Source of the DNA: Aedes albopictus
Lineage: Eukaryota; Arthropoda; Insecta; Diptera; Culicidae
NCBI RefSeq assembly: GCF_035046485.1
Contig: NC_085137.1
Location: forward strand, 346,632,505 to 346,696,504
Length of the DNA stretch: 64,000 bases
Direction: 5' to 3'
The first letter of the stretch is position 1. Each line of letters begins with the position of its first letter. Below are positions 33,895 to 46,768 of the stretch, piece by piece. Made by a program: the position numbers and the translations under genes. A model generated the notes under the pieces. The model was not told where the DNA came from. It did not search any database and saw only the letters and a list, made by a program, of their open reading frames with translations.

Positions 33895-35341
33895 CAATGT
33901 TTCCCAAACTTTTAGGAGGTATCGCCCCCTTAGAGCTGCAAAAGAATATTTTCGCCCCCCTAGGTTAGATTTTATTTTTCTATAGTAGAAGGCTGAAATT
34001 TTGCTTAGCTAAAGCCTTTAAAAGTACTACTGTGGCAAAGCTAGTAAGTAGTGCCATTTAATGTATCTAAATCTGTGTCACTCTCATTTTCATTAAACTG
34101 TTTTGTAAATGCGTCGGTTTTCCGCATTTGAAAAAAATATACTGAATTTCAATCGTGCTTACATAATTATTGATATCGTGTTTGTGCATATTTCTCAAAT
34201 AGTTGTTAATTGAGCATTGATTAATCGTAATAGAATGGACTGTGAACACCTATGAACACTCGATATTCCCAACCAGATGTTTTACCATTGTTCTTAAGGG
34301 AGTTTTTCAACAAACGAAAGTCAATGTTTGGTCACAAGTAGTCAAATAAGACTGGTGGAAAATTTGAAAACAATTACAAAAACATGTTACGTAAAAAAGT
34401 TGCAAATCAGAAAAATATTGGTGTATTTTCAATTGTAGTTTTTTTTTCTCCAAATCCAAATCCAGATCCAAATCAACGACTTTCGTATAAATTTGAATGC
34501 TTCCTGTGTTTTAAATAAAATGTCAGATAAGTAAATATGCAGCATTCAGGACTAAATTTGAACGGAATGTTAAGCAGATTTTTTGAATGCTTTCAAATTA
34601 ACTTCCAGTAAAGTTTGAAATTCCTCCGAGAAGCTTCTCTGAAATATTTTCAAATACTGTGTGTAAAGTAATTTGTAAGCACTGTGTTACGAATTTCATC
34701 TGAAATTCGTCTGAACCTCATGTTTTTGATTGTAAATTCCATGAAGAAATCCGCTTACGAGTTGAAACCCAATTTTGCTTATCAATTCGCAAAAAAAAAA
34801 CATGTTCTTTCAATAATTGAGGGGCCCAGAATCAAAGAGGTGTAAGTGGCCATTTTTTCGATTTTGAGCTGAGCAAATCAAAAAATTATTAAAATTTCAA
34901 GCTTTCAGGAACTTTTTTTAAGATTATGTTTACAATTATTAGAAAAATTACAATAAATCGTAGAAAACTGGGTTGATTTTAAAACGCCATACATTTTGTA
35001 TGGAATGCAAAAATGGTGAAAAACTTTAACCCTCATTTACTCGAAAGTGGGTTTTTGTCTCTTACACCCCTTTGCTAGAAGCCTCAATTTTGACAAAACT
35101 TATCACGATTCATGAATGTTTTTTATAAGAGTTTCCAAATAAATTTTATTTAGATTTCCAGAATGACAGAAACTTTTCAGAAATACACGTAATTCAATAC
35201 TATTGATGATTTTCAATCATCGAAAAAATCGCCCCCCTTTTTAGTATTTTCGCCCCCCAATTTTGATTTTCCGAATTTTCGCCCCCCTTGGCCTGATTTT
35301 CGCCCGCAAGGGGGCGATTTCGCCCACTTTGGGAATCACTG
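33895..35341. mobile_element. 1447-bp non-autonomous hAT element
   Basis: Ends CA(A/G)TGTTTCCCAAA and its inverse TTTGGGAATCACTG, with a perfect 8-bp duplication CTCTAAAG. Subterminal CGCCCCC words occur at both sides (33928, 33953; 35230-35315). The interior is AT-rich with no transposase frame. Confidence 0.88.
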
Positions 35342-35710
35342 CTCTAAAGTGAAACGAAGTGCAGTGATTTCGGAAGGGAATAAACGAATTCCAAACCAAG
35401 GGTAGTTCTGGTCCCCGCAGTGGTTCTCAGTGCCGCAGTCCACCGTTCATCTGTGCTGCCGACAGAAAAAAAAATCAGAAAAATTTGAAAGGTGCGGATA
35501 CCAAAAATTTCAAGCTCTTATGGATGGCGTTAAACGAAAGTGTCGAAAATTTAACCATACAAAATGTTACCCCCAATTACTGTTCCAGTATATGTAAACT
35601 GAGGTAAATACATGCATAAAACTGCCCTGCAATTCTGGCTTTTATCCGATGAAAACATAAAATTTTAAAGACAATTAACGGTGTTGCAATAATTTCGTGT
35701 TCGCCCTTTA

Positions 35711-37900
35711 CGATCGTTGGAAGGCACCACACGCCAACTAATACTATTTGGATGAGCCCTTGTAGCTTGACACCGATTACCGAGATGTGAATGTCAATGT
35801 TGAGATCAACATAGGAATAGTTGTTTATGCAACAAGTTGCAAAATGATAATTTTTTCAGCAAACGAGTGCTGAAAAAATCGAGTTTTGCAACGAGTTGCA
35901 TACATTTTTTTGTAATTACGAAAAAACCTATTGAATACTACCTTTACCTGCTACTAGGCAAGCAGGCAAGCGGGCTTCCACGTGCATTAGCTTGTAATTT
36001 AATCAAGTTGGCGTTTTAGTAGGGATATAGACCAGATACGACAGACCAAGATGACTGTCACAAATTTTCAAGCTTTCGTCAAGTTCGGTCTGGCACTTTG
36101 CTTTCAAGTTTTATAAGAAATAACACCATTAATGAACTACAGGACGTGTCTGAGCATAAAAGGAATAGACTTCCGGCAGACTAATCTAATTTACAGTGGA
36201 AAAGGGTGTAAATGAATCCATTCAAACAACAGTGCCGAAAAGTAGTACTTTTCGGCTCCGTTGATCATGTGTGGAAAAGTAGGCCTGGTATTTAGTATGC
36301 CGATAGCGTGGCCGGAAGTTAGTTCCACGTTTGAGGCACCAGGTGTATTAACGCCGAGGGATTAGTTCAATTGATCTACCGTCACCTTATTCACCTCTTT
36401 ATGGACCAGAATTTAACACCATCACAAGGAGTTGCTAATCAGCCAAATTATTGTAGTAGCCATTCATGTTCCGTTGCAGACAAAATTTTATAGATTTTGG
36501 TAGCACTTGATTTGAACAGTTGGTGCTTACCTGAGGCATCAGGTTGGAGGCGAAGGTCGTTCCTGAACGAAACAGAGCCCTACCAGTCAGTGGCAGGTTC
36601 GAATGGTGAACCCACCAAGGGCAAAGATGATTCGACGGCAAGAGAAAAGCATGTTGGGAGAAAGTAAATGACGTTCGTCGGGCTGTTAAGGGTGCACATA
36701 AAGTTCAGAAGGAAGGGTTGGTTGATAGAAGATTGACTTCTAACACTGACCTTGGAGGAGCGGGTTCAGCCCGTCTAGTCTCCAGTTTGCTGATGACTTC
36801 GCTTCTCACGTCGTGCAGAATAGCAGACATGGGAGCCATCTAACCCCTTTTCCAGATTTCCTCCCGGCGCCGAATGTTGCCCGCTTGTTCATACCGACGG
36901 GGCCTCGGTGATGATGATGATGATGATAAAAGTGTACCCACCATCAGCGCAAGGATTACCTATGGCTGCAGAGTCACTCCGGAAAAGAATGATCTACCTG
37001 ATGGTTTGTTGTAGCAGGGTGAGTTAAAATCGCTGAATCCCTTCGGTAGTCAACTTAAAGTTGCTATCTCATGACAAAAGACTGGCTACTCCACGAACTT
37101 AAGTCCGGTCATCAGGTCATTTAACTACCTTAGGCTACCCCCCCGTGTGTAAACCCCGCAATAGGTAAAATATAAATGAAAACTGTATAATGTTGTCATA
37201 CAACAACAATGAAGGGTAAAATTAGATTGATCTCACCAAACTTTGCAGTCATCCTTCGGCTATTGGCTATCGTCAGTAGATTGGCTCCAGCGGCACGTTC
37301 TCCCCAATTTAGGGAAATTTTTGCCATAAGTTGTGCCATCGTCGTCATCAAGCATCTAGTTTTATGTCCTTCCTAGAGCCCAACTTGCTTCCGGATGCTG
37401 TTTTTCATGTGCTGCCAGAAACCCGAACGCTATCCAGGGCTTAAACCAAATATCCGCAGCCTTTTTCTCGATCCACTTGCAACAGTATATCCGTCTCCTC
37501 CCCGTTTGTTTATACTGGATTATCGCAGATAAAACCGAATCTTTCTTCAGGAACAGACGCCTGCACACAATAAAGCTTCAAGGAAAACCCCGGCTACAGA
37601 ACTTTCCTACGTCCAATTTCGTTATTTGATTACACTAAATTTGAACTAAAATTATGGAAGAAGGGCAAAATTTACGGACAGAGAAAATTTTGCGTCCACC
37701 TCCTTACACAGCACACTTCGATCTGATATACCGACGGGGCCTCGGTTACCAGAAAATATAGCTGGGCAACGATCATGGTTAGTCTGAAGATCTTCGTCTA
37801 TGTCCCGGGCGACCCAGCGATTCCAGATGCGGCAAGGCTTACGGTACGCCGGTGCCCCGACTACCCCAAGTAATGTGTTCCGTGTTTCCATGCTCTGTAA
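35711..37900. other. 2.2 kb without a recognised gene
   Basis: Includes a (GAT)n microsatellite at about 36908-36927. The phrase TACCGACGGGGCCTCGGT occurs twice (about 36893 and 37729), probably pieces of one retroelement leader. Open frames are short and domain-free. Confidence 0.4.
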
Positions 37901-38067
37901 GGGGTGATACACAAATTATGTCACGCTAAAATCGACCTTTTTCAACCCCCCCTCCCCCCTATGCCATACTTTTTGTATGGGACCTCGACAATTTTTGTAT
38001 GGGTCGTCACGTTATGCAAAACCCCCTCCTCCCCCCTAAAAGCGTGACGTAATTTGAGCATGGCTCC
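37901..38067. mobile_element. diverged relative of the GGGGCTG MITE, TAA TSD
   Basis: Starts GGGGTGATACACAAATTATG and ends in AATTTGAGCATGGCTCC with inner C-rich arms (CCCCCCCTCCCCCC, CCCCCTCCTCCCCCC) and two TTTTTGTATGGG words. Flanked by TAA at 37898-37900 and 38068-38070. Layout and duplication match 57323-57498. Confidence 0.65.
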
Positions 38068-38174
38068 TAACTTTCGTCGTGGGAAAGTTTTGAATTATCA
38101 GGCATTCTAGTGGGTAGATGTGGTGGCGACATTTAGTAACATTTAGTAAACTTTTAAATTTTCGTTTTTTTTTT

Positions 38175-38455
38175 GCATTCTGGGACGGTTAATTTAGATG
38201 AAAAAATAAATTTAACACTTACAAAAACATTTCAATGACTGATCAATTTCACCCCGAAAGTAAAATTTTAGATTTTTTATTTCAAATGATATTTATTATA
38301 ATAAAATGATGTGCAGTAAAATATTCAACCACGTTGACTGATGAAAACAATGGGTGTGTTTGTTTGAAAGCGTTGAATTTAACCATATCGACAAATATTC
38401 AAACATTAGGCATCAAAAACTGCGAAATGTGATCAATTTCACCCGAAAACAAGGT
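38175..38455. repeat. right part of the 6014-6773 element family
   Basis: Parallels 6500-6773: GACTGATCAATTTCACCCCG, ATGATATTTATTATAATAAA, TTTAACCATATCGACAAA and GATCAATTTCACCCGAAA in the same order. The opposite end of the element is not found nearby, so it is truncated. Confidence 0.7.
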
Positions 38456-39031
38456 ACGAGAAGCTTAAAAAAACAGCAAATATCGACATATTGTTGTATC
38501 ATGCTAATCGTTTTTGTAGATTCATGTTAAAACAAGATATCATCATTTTCATAATATTTGTTAATTGACTACGATAACTTTCATGAATATTTGGTGCGAT
38601 TGATGTAAAAGATGACAACAGTTTTGAAGAAAAATTGGTAACATAATACATAACTCTCTTTCATTATTTTACCGGTTTTTATATGAAGCACCACCCAACT
38701 TCTAAGATGATCACATTCCCTTAAGCTTGTCATGAAATTCCATCATCTTTAAAAATATGTTTTTGAAATTTTTTATCTTAACATTAGCACGTTAGTCGTT
38801 GAATTTTGAATATATAATTTACGCCATATTCAGATAATTCGATGTTACGTTTTGTGTGAACGCATTTCAGCCGAATATTGATTTCCACGAAGCACTGAAC
38901 CTATTTTCCAAACCAAACGCACGGAAACCACATTTCCCTATTATAATAATCGACCGAATTCGGACGACCAAATTGTGTCGCAACAGCATTTTTCTTATTT
39001 TTTCGGATCTGACAGAAACGACTGACGCTGT
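38456..39031. other. no gene seen
   Basis: AT-rich. An open frame from 38856 continues into the adjacent MITE and is not supported by any domain. Confidence 0.4.
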
Positions 39032-39261
39032 TAAGGTTGAAGGATTCGTCATTGACTTAACCGTTATCATTGAAAAAAACGAAAGCAGTTTTCTCGCTCA
39101 AAACATGAATGATTGCATTGAAAAAGTATTCACTGTACTCCATGTTGCACCCGCTATACAGTGAATACATTTTCACTGGGGAAATTTCAGCTTTGAACGA
39201 GAAAACTGCTTTCAAACTGTCAATGATGACGATTATGTTAATGACGAATCCTTCAACCTTA
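39032..39261. mobile_element. 230-bp palindromic MITE
   Basis: TAAGGTTGAAGGATTCGTCA at the left is inverted at the right. The arms extend about 70 bp (shared AAAGCAGTTTTCTCG), and an inner pair GTATTCACTGTA/TACAGTGAATAC forms the tip. No coding capacity. Confidence 0.75.
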
Positions 39262-41078
39262 GCGGGCCCGCACTGCATTCGGAGAAATTTTCCGCAACGC
39301 GACTGTACTGCCAGCGTCTACGCAGAACTGTCCCATATGCTGGAGATTTTTGTACTAACGTGGGGCATTTATGCGCCATGCTGCGACCGGCGATGGAGCC
39401 ATTGCCCGTTTCCATTCTAATGAATTGGAAAATGAAAGGCTTCACTTGGAGCTCCTTCTTTCGGGGAGCGAGTGAGGAAAGCATTCTTGTTGCGATGGGT
39501 GGGATGGTAGGTGGAGGGGGCAGGATGATCCGGAACACGACAAAACGACAAAGGATATTGTGTATGTAAATGATTCCGATCAGGCTAAGGAAGAATGTGG
39601 CTGCAAAGAACGATTGGAATGTGTAAGGAACCGACGACGACGACGACGACGACAACGGCATGTTGCGGTTGGGTGGGGGATGTTGGGAAATTCTTTCAGC
39701 GAATAAATAGGAAAATGTACGAACCGTTCAGCTGTACTCGGTATGATGGGATTCTTGTAGGGTTTCCTTTCATCGGATGTGCTTTGTGGAGGAAATTGTT
39801 GATTGTGATAGGCAAAATTTTTGAGCAGAGAATTGATCGGCTCGGGCGGGCTGGGACAAAATGTATCCGACTTGGCACATTTTTATCCATTAAAATACCA
39901 TAAGACAAAGGCCCTGTCAATGAATATTAAGGAGCGAAAATAACTATGTAATAAACTATGCATGCATGCATTGTTGAGGATAACTTTCGAAGAAAGTTTT
40001 ATTCTCACGGTAGAACATTCCTGTTTATTACCCATATTTGGCATCCTTCCAAATTCCTATACCGAACCAAATTCCATTTCTTGATGGTTCTCAATCACTT
40101 CGGCAATTGGGTAACAGTAGATTATATTTCCATTCAGCACCAATATCCATCCGTTATCGATAGGTACCTATAACAAGGTAAAACTGACTCCTGACGATTG
40201 TAGCTGCGGGGTGGAAGTGACAAGCCATAAGCAAAATGAATCCTTATATCACAATATCATCTCTCGTTTTCCCGGAGAAGTCCCCAGGAAGCCAATATAA
40301 CAAGAAATATAATATATTTTATTATAACCGTCTATTCGCCTTGCGCTCCTTCCCATTGCCATCAGAATCCACTCCTTGTCGCCTTAAGTGTCCTTTTCTT
40401 CAGGATACGAGTAGATTCTTCTGCTGTTGAAGACTGCAGCTGCTAGTGCCTGATGTGTGTTGCTGTATTTTGTATCTAAAACGGATCTATGGAAATTTTC
40501 TCAGACACCTTCTTTACCGCACACAACCAAATCTGTCTGCGCCTTCCCACAGAGCAAACTGCGAAGGATGCTCCCCAGCCAGCCCCAAACCCACACTCCG
40601 TCGGATCCGGTTTTGATGTTCTTCTGCTTCCAGAAATGTTTTCCAATTTGGGCAACCGTTGATGGAGAAGGAAAATATTCAAACCAATGTTTCCCGAGAC
40701 CTGGCAAGGTGGTGGCGTCGGCGTAGGTATAATAATCATCGCCGGGGAATGGTAGCACCCTGCCCTGCTGCTCTATTGAATCGGAAGATATGGCCTCCTG
40801 ATGAGACTTTTTTCCCCAAAGAAGTTGAAGAAAACGGAAAAACCTTCTGGTTGGGTGACGAAGAGCCGCTGCGTGGGAGATCGTCGTTGGAAAAAGACTC
40901 TGTCATATTCCCCTTAGTGACAATGGCTTCAATAACGATGGCAATAATAATAACCGATAATGAGTAACGGAGCGGATGCGGGAAGGATCCCATTTTTGAG
41001 GGTTGTGTCGCTCCGTTCGTAAGCCATATTGGCTAGGAGCGAAATTGATTCCCACTGGCGCGCATAGTATCGCGCGCA
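39262..41078. other. 1.8 kb without a recognised gene
   Basis: Includes a (CGA)n microsatellite at 39631-39653. Both strands carry several 60-140-residue frames, but none shows a domain, signal peptide or codon pattern that I can defend. Host non-coding DNA is plausible. Confidence 0.4.
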
Positions 41079-42160
41079 TTGGCGAAGGCAAAGGGGGGCA
41101 AGAGGGGGCACTTGACCCCCCTAACTCTAAATTTCCGTTTAAATTTCACTAGATACGCCAAAAAATGTTTCAGAAAATTAACAAAAAAAAAAATCATTTT
41201 GGTGTCAGCAAATTTCACTAGATACGCCAAAAAGTGTTTCAGAAAATTAATAAAATATATAGAATCAATTTGGCGCCAGCAAATTTCACTAGATACGCCA
41301 AAAAGTGTTCCAGAAAATTAATAAAATATATAGAATCAATTTGGCGCCAGCAAATTTCACTAGATACGCCAAAAAATGTTTCAGAAAATTAACAAAATAA
41401 ATAGAATCATTTTGGCGTCAGAAAATTTCACTAGATACGCCAAAAAATGTTTCAGAAAATTAATAAAATATATAGAATCAATTTGGCGCCAGCAAATTTC
41501 ACTAGATACGCCAAAAAATGTTTCAGAAAATTAACAAAATAAATAGAATCATTTTGGCGTCAGAAAATTTCACTAGATACGCCAAAAAATGTTTCAGAAA
41601 ATTAATAAAATATATAGAATCAATTTGGCGCCAGCAAATTTCACTAGATACGCCAAAAAATGTTTCAGAAAATTAACAAAATAAATAGAATCATTTTGGC
41701 GTCAGAAAATTTCACTAGATACGCCAAAAAATGTTTCAGAAAATTAATAAAATATATAGAATCAATTTGGCGCCAGCAAATTTCACTAGATACGCCAAAA
41801 AATGTTTCAGAAAATTAACAAAATAAATAGAATCATTTTGGCGTCAGAAAATTTCACTAGATACGCCAAAAAATGTTTCAGAAAATTAATAAAATATATA
41901 GAATCAATTTGGCGCCAGCAAATTTCACTAGATACGCCAAAAAATGTTTCAGAAAAATTAATAAAATAGATAGAATCACTTGGGCGTCTGGAAGTTGAAC
42001 TAGATTTGCCAAAGTAGTTTCTCCAACTTAAAGAAAATATTTGCTTTTTGGTCGGCTGCATTGGCGAAGGCAAAGGGGGGCAAGAGGGGGCACTTGACCC
42101 CCCTAACTCTAAATTTCCGTTTAAATTTCACTAGATACGCCAAAAAATGTTTCAGAAAAA
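41079..42160. repeat. array block bounded by a 100-bp direct repeat
   Basis: TTGGCGAAGGCAAAGGGGGG and about 80 further bases through GATACGCCAAAAAATG occur at 41079 and again at 42061. Between them lies the 71-bp array. The G-rich head (GGGGGGCAAGAGGGGGCA, CTTGACCCCCC) is hairpin-forming and resembles hAT ends seen at 56130-56274, so the array probably grew inside a transposon end. Confidence 0.65.
41148..41995. repeat. 71-bp tandem repeat with alternating variants (142-bp unit)
   Basis: About 12 units; ACTAGATACGCC starts at 41148, 41217, 41288, 41359, 41430, 41501 and onward every 71 bp. Variant A ends AAATAAATAGAATCATTTTGGCGTCAG-like (with AACAAAATAAAT); variant B has AATAAAATATAT and CAATTTGGCGCCAG. 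From 41359 to 41926 they alternate A-B four times almost without change. The last unit is diverged. Confidence 0.92.
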
Positions 42161-43560
42161 ATCACTTCACTTCACTGAACTGTTTCTCTAGCGATAGCAT
42201 GATCGCTTTTGCATAGGGTAATAGCAGTTTCACTCTTTCGCGTTGGCATTTGATTGAGAACACTATAACAGACGTTTTAAGGTTGGAGTATGATTTCTTT
42301 TGAGTTGAACTTTGCCTACTATTTGGCGTTTTCTTATCAGGTTTATGCTGCACTCTAGGACATGCTGCATTTCAGATGAAGCATACACCAGCATTGTGCA
42401 AAAAACAAAAACGATTTTTTGCTCAAAATCATAAAACCGATCATGCTACTGTATTTCTTTCACTATTCAATGCACTGTTAATACCATTTCACTTGAATAA
42501 TAAGAGAAGAAAAATTCCAGTTGTGATTTAGTAAATTTCTTTCAATTGGTTAACAATTACTTCGCCGATAGTTCAACATTAAAAACAAATCGATGTCCGA
42601 AATCATGTAACTTGCATCTAACATTTGGTTACCGTAAAACAGGATGTCTTTGATAATGCGGAAAACGTTGATTGTGCGGCAGGTATTGTAGGGTGACATT
42701 GGGTATTATCGGCAGGTTTGTTCTCTTCGTCATGGAGGGTTTTTGTCAGCCAAATTGCCTGAAACTTGGCCATATAACTCACATTGGTTGAGAAGGATTT
42801 GAGGCCAACTCTGAGTTCAATAGGTTTCAAAAAACCCTCCAAGACGAAGAGAACAAAACGGCCGAGAATTGGTAATTTCCCCTATTTCGAATCTCATAAC
42901 ATAGATTATGTCAATCAGTTAAGCAAAAAGCATACGTAGCTCAAAATAATACATATGAAGAGCCGTCTCAGAGGTATTTTGATGCAAATCAAGTTTATAT
43001 GAAACTTTTTAGACAAAAAAAATTGTAGATATTTTTGTCATTTATCAACGCCTTTAAACAATCTGCTCTAAAACTGCTTTTTGAGTATTTTTGTCAAAGA
43101 ATGGCCACTTATTCTCGGTAGATCAAGCATAGTAAAATCCAAATACGTCCCTGAATCTCTTAGCGAAGCGTGTTTTATCAATTTTGTGAATTGGAACAGA
43201 AACCCCCATACACCGATAAATGCCTAAAAGTATGCAATGCCCTTGGATTTTCATCTAGTTTAAACAGTTGTGTTCAAAATGTGTTACAAAATCCAATCAA
43301 TCAGAACTTACTATGCGTAGCATGATCAAATGTTTATGAACTGTAAACATTATATTGTTTCTCAGATAATAGTTCTTGATAGCTAAGTTCACCGAGTTTT
43401 AATCAGTACTTCGCAAACGTACATAAGTATACAGCGAAAAATGAAATTATCTGGACAGGCAACATTTTCTCATTAAAAAAAAAAACTGGTCAACTATTTG
43501 TAACTTTTCATTAAGTGCATCAAAAAATCACAAATTTGTACTGTAAGTTGATCATCTAGT
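42161..43560. other. no gene seen
   Basis: AT-rich. Around 42715-42850, AAACCTGCC/CCTCCA-type words (GTTCTCTTCGTCATGGAGGG, then CCCTCCAAGACGAAGAGAAC) form an inverted pair, possibly a small MITE of about 125 bp. Confidence 0.4.
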
Positions 43561-44035
43561 CCACGGGTTCCCAACCGGTGGACCGCGGCCCCCTGGGGGG
43601 CCGTGAAGCCAGTCTAGGGGGGCCGCGATGTTACCAAAAAACTGTTAAATTTTTATTCTATTTTGTGTAAATTATACCAATTTTTAATTTTGTATACCGC
43701 CATCCCCAAAAGCCACAACTTGAACAACAAATGTTCAGTATAAAACGCCTACAGAAGAAAAAATTTTCGGCTGTGCCGCTATTTTTCAGCTTCAACTCAA
43801 ATTGAATATTCATGACATAATTTTTACGAAATGTGAGTGTCGAATAAAAAAAAAGCATCATTGGTCGTCGAAAATCCCTTAATCCCTAAATTTCTGGCTA
43901 CGTCACTGTACGAAAAAAAAACTCGGTTTCGTTCATTTAAATCATATTGTTTTACTTAAAAAAAATTTGATTGGGCAATTCTTGGGCAATTTTGACATTT
44001 CTTAAAGGGTCGCAACCTCAAAAAGGTTGGGAAGA
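43561..44035. mobile_element. hAT-like MITE
   Basis: GGGTTCCCAACCGGTGGACC at the left and GGTTGGGAA at the right (about 44025-44033) with GGGTCGCAACC just inside. This end pair is common in hAT elements of animals. No transposase frame and no clear 8-bp duplication. Confidence 0.5.
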
Positions 44036-44214
44036 TTTTGAAGTAAATTCTTAATATTTAATCGTGTCTTCAACTTAAATCAATAGAAAGGATCTGATTG
44101 ATCCAATTATCGAAATTTTGAAGAATGTGTTCTTTTTAGTTCTTCGGAACAAGACATAAAGCACAGTGCCTGTCCAAATTACATACATGTCCATTGTCAA
44201 AATTATATTTTTTA
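44036..44214. other. short spacer
   Basis: AT-rich and without features. Confidence 0.3.
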
Positions 44215-46228
44215 CCCTCTTCCTCCAAGAATTCCTCCTGGAATTTTTAAGAAATTCTTTCAAAGATTGCTTCAGAAATTAGTACAGAAATTTCTGAAGA
44301 AATTCTTTCAGGGATTCTATTAAAGTATCCTCCAGCAATTTTTCTCCAGGATTATTTCGATTAATTCTCGTTGGTATTCCTCAAGGAATTCCTTCAGTTA
44401 TTCCTCCAGAGATTTCTCAAAAATGCCGTTCCGGCAGACATTTCTTTACAGTTTCTTGTAGGATTACACCTAGAAATGCCATCAGAACTATCTCTAGAAA
44501 TTTCTGCAGGAGACCGTTCACAGATTCTTTCAGCGATTCCTATATGAATTTTTCTATGAAGATTTTTTTTTCTCCAGAGATTCTTTCAGGTATTCGGGTG
44601 GGTCGGGATGGTTGGGGGGTGGATTGATACCATCAAGAATTGCTCCAGAGATTCCCTCAGGCATTTCTTCCAAAATTCCTCTACGAGTTATTTTTCTAGC
44701 AGTTCCTCGAGGGATTTCTCCAAAGTTTCTTTAGGTATTCATACAAAGACTGCTTCATAAAATCATTTTAGAATTTATTCAGACCTTTCTTCAGGAAATC
44801 TTCAGGAGTTTTTACAGGGCTTTATTCCTTGACATTTGTTCAAGGAATATTTCTAGGAGTAGCTGCAGAGGGTTCTTCAGTTCTTCCAGGCATTTTTTAG
44901 AGTTTCCTTCAAAATATTCTTTACCTTCAGAAATTTTCATAGCGATTCCTTGAAGAATTCCACTAGAGCTTTTGTGTTCAAAAATTTCAGCAGGATTTTC
45001 ACACATATCTAGAGAAATTGTACAAGAAATTCTTCAAAGCATTTCTCCTGAGGTTCTTTCAGGATTTACTTCAGAAATTTCTCCAGGGATTTCTTCAGAA
45101 ATCCATAAAAAATGTCCTTTTTGGAGGAAACCCCTCAAGAAATTCCTTAAGACATATCTTCAGAAATTTTTTCATGAACTCCACCAAAAGTGTTTCCTTG
45201 GGATTATTTCCAGAATCCCTCCAGAAGTTTATCATGGCTTTTTTTTAGGAATTCCTTTAAAGATATCTCAGGGAATTCCTTAAGGTCCCCCAATGATTAC
45301 TTCAGGAATTTTTGTCCTTTCATATTTTATTCTAAAACTTCTTCTAGGAATCTCCACAGGTATCTTCTGGACTTCTTTCATGGATTTAGAAAATCCTTAA
45401 GCGGGATTCCTTAAGAAATTCTAGAACTCCTCCAGTATTTCTTTGTGAAATTTCTGGATGAACTGCTGAAAAAACATCTCTGGAGGAATCTTTGTATGAG
45501 TCACAGGAGATATTTCTGATTGAATCGCAGGAACAATTTTAGAAAGAACCATTGTAGGGGTTTCTACAAGAATCCCTGAAGGAATTTCTCAAGGATATGC
45601 TAAAGGAACTCTTGGAGGAATTTCCGCAGGATTTTTGAAGGTATTTCTAGGGGGTATTTCTAGGAGAACTTTACGAAGAAAAATCCAAGGAACAACTTTT
45701 ACTGATATTCCTAAAGAAATCCTTAAAAAACTGAAAGAGTCTCTGGAGTTATTTCCGAAAAAAATCCCTGAAGAAATTTCAAAAGGAATCCATGGAGGAA
45801 TTACTAAGAGAATGCATGAAGTAATTTTTGAAAAAATGTCCAGTCTAATTCAAGTAAAAATCCCTGAAGGTATTTTTGAAGGAATTCCAGTAAAAGTCCT
45901 GAATGAATCTCAGGAGGAATATCTTAGGGAAATTTCTGAAAGAATAACAAGGAAAACTTCCTGGAAAACGCTTGGTGGAACTCCAAGAAGAATTTATTGA
46001 GAAACTCTAGAAGAGTTCGTGAAGAAATCCTTCAATAGAGTACCAGGAGGATTTTTTTTTTAATATTCCTGGAGAAAGCCGAAAAATCTCATGAAAAATT
46101 TCCAATTGAATTTCTGTTGAAATGGCAAGTAAATATTTCTGGAAATTTTCTGAATCCGTGGAAAATTTTCTAAAGGTATCCTTGGAGGAAACGCTGGAAG
46201 AATTTCAGAAGAAATATACAGAGGAATA
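44215..46228. repeat. decayed 12-bp minisatellite, orientation switches near 45.43 kb
   Basis: 44215-45430 is in the pyrimidine-rich form (TTCCTCCAGAGATTTCTC, CTTCAGGAATT). From about 45430 the purine-rich form takes over (GGAGGAATCTTTG, CCTGAAGGAATTTC). Frames reach 121 residues and keep a rough four-residue rhythm. None is a recognised protein. Confidence 0.65.
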
Positions 46229-46645
46229 CTGGAACCAGTGCTGCAATTTTTCGACAGGCCTTTATTATAGCGATATTTTGCTTTTTTCATTTTCTCCGTT
46301 TTGGTTTTCCTGTCAATGCTTTCCGATCAGCAACGCGGGAGTGAAATGAAATAGGTACTCACACTCGCACGCAGCGTGCTGAAAGCGAGAGCTGACAGGG
46401 CTAAATTTCCATTCAATTTTCTGTAGTTGAGTGTTTTCACCCGTAGTAACGTATAGGGCACTCACTCTCACAAGCCACCGCTTGAGACTAATGGCCTTTC
46501 AGCATGAGTATTTTGTGGATGATTGGGAATTGATCTTGTTGGGTCGCTCACGAATGGAGCTCTCGGACTCTGTCAGTTCTCTCATCGAGGAACTGAAAAC
46601 GACCGCCGCTGTCATTCATTTTCGGCTGAAAAACAGGCACTGAGA
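46229..46645. mobile_element. possible hAT-like MITE in the minisatellite
   Basis: CAGTGCTGCAATTTTTCGAC at the left and an inverted CAGTGCCTGTTTTTCAGCCG at the right (46624-46643) interrupt the 12-bp repeat. The interior has CTCACTCTC-type words in both orientations. No target duplication is visible. Confidence 0.4.
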
Positions 46646-46768
46646 CAGATATTTTGCAGGACTGACTGGAACGCAAGAATCTCTGTATGAATTTCTGCAG
46701 GAATCCCTGGATCAATTCCCGCTAGAATCACTGGAGTTAATAATGCAAGAATCTCTGCAGGAATTCTT
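46646..46768. repeat. decayed 12-bp minisatellite
   Basis: Purine-rich 12-bp words (CAGGAATCCCTGGATCAATT). It ends with the left copy of the 22-bp duplication (46747-46768). Confidence 0.6.

Larger units (their letters stand above)
33183..35708. mobile_element. mariner/Tc1-like element, split by a hAT insertion
   Basis: Ends AAGGGCGAACAYGAAATTAT, inverted over about 27 bp with one mismatch, each flanked by TA (33181-33182, 35709-35710). After removal of the nested 1447-bp element and its duplication, about 1.07 kb remains. No mariner transposase motif is visible, so it is non-autonomous or badly decayed. Confidence 0.75.

Noticed and set aside
38856..39164. 102-residue host protein
   Set aside because: Its C-terminal half lies in the 39032-39261 MITE and no domain is visible.
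41148..41995. CRISPR-like array
   Set aside because: The 71-bp units are contiguous with no unique spacers, and the DNA is eukaryotic.
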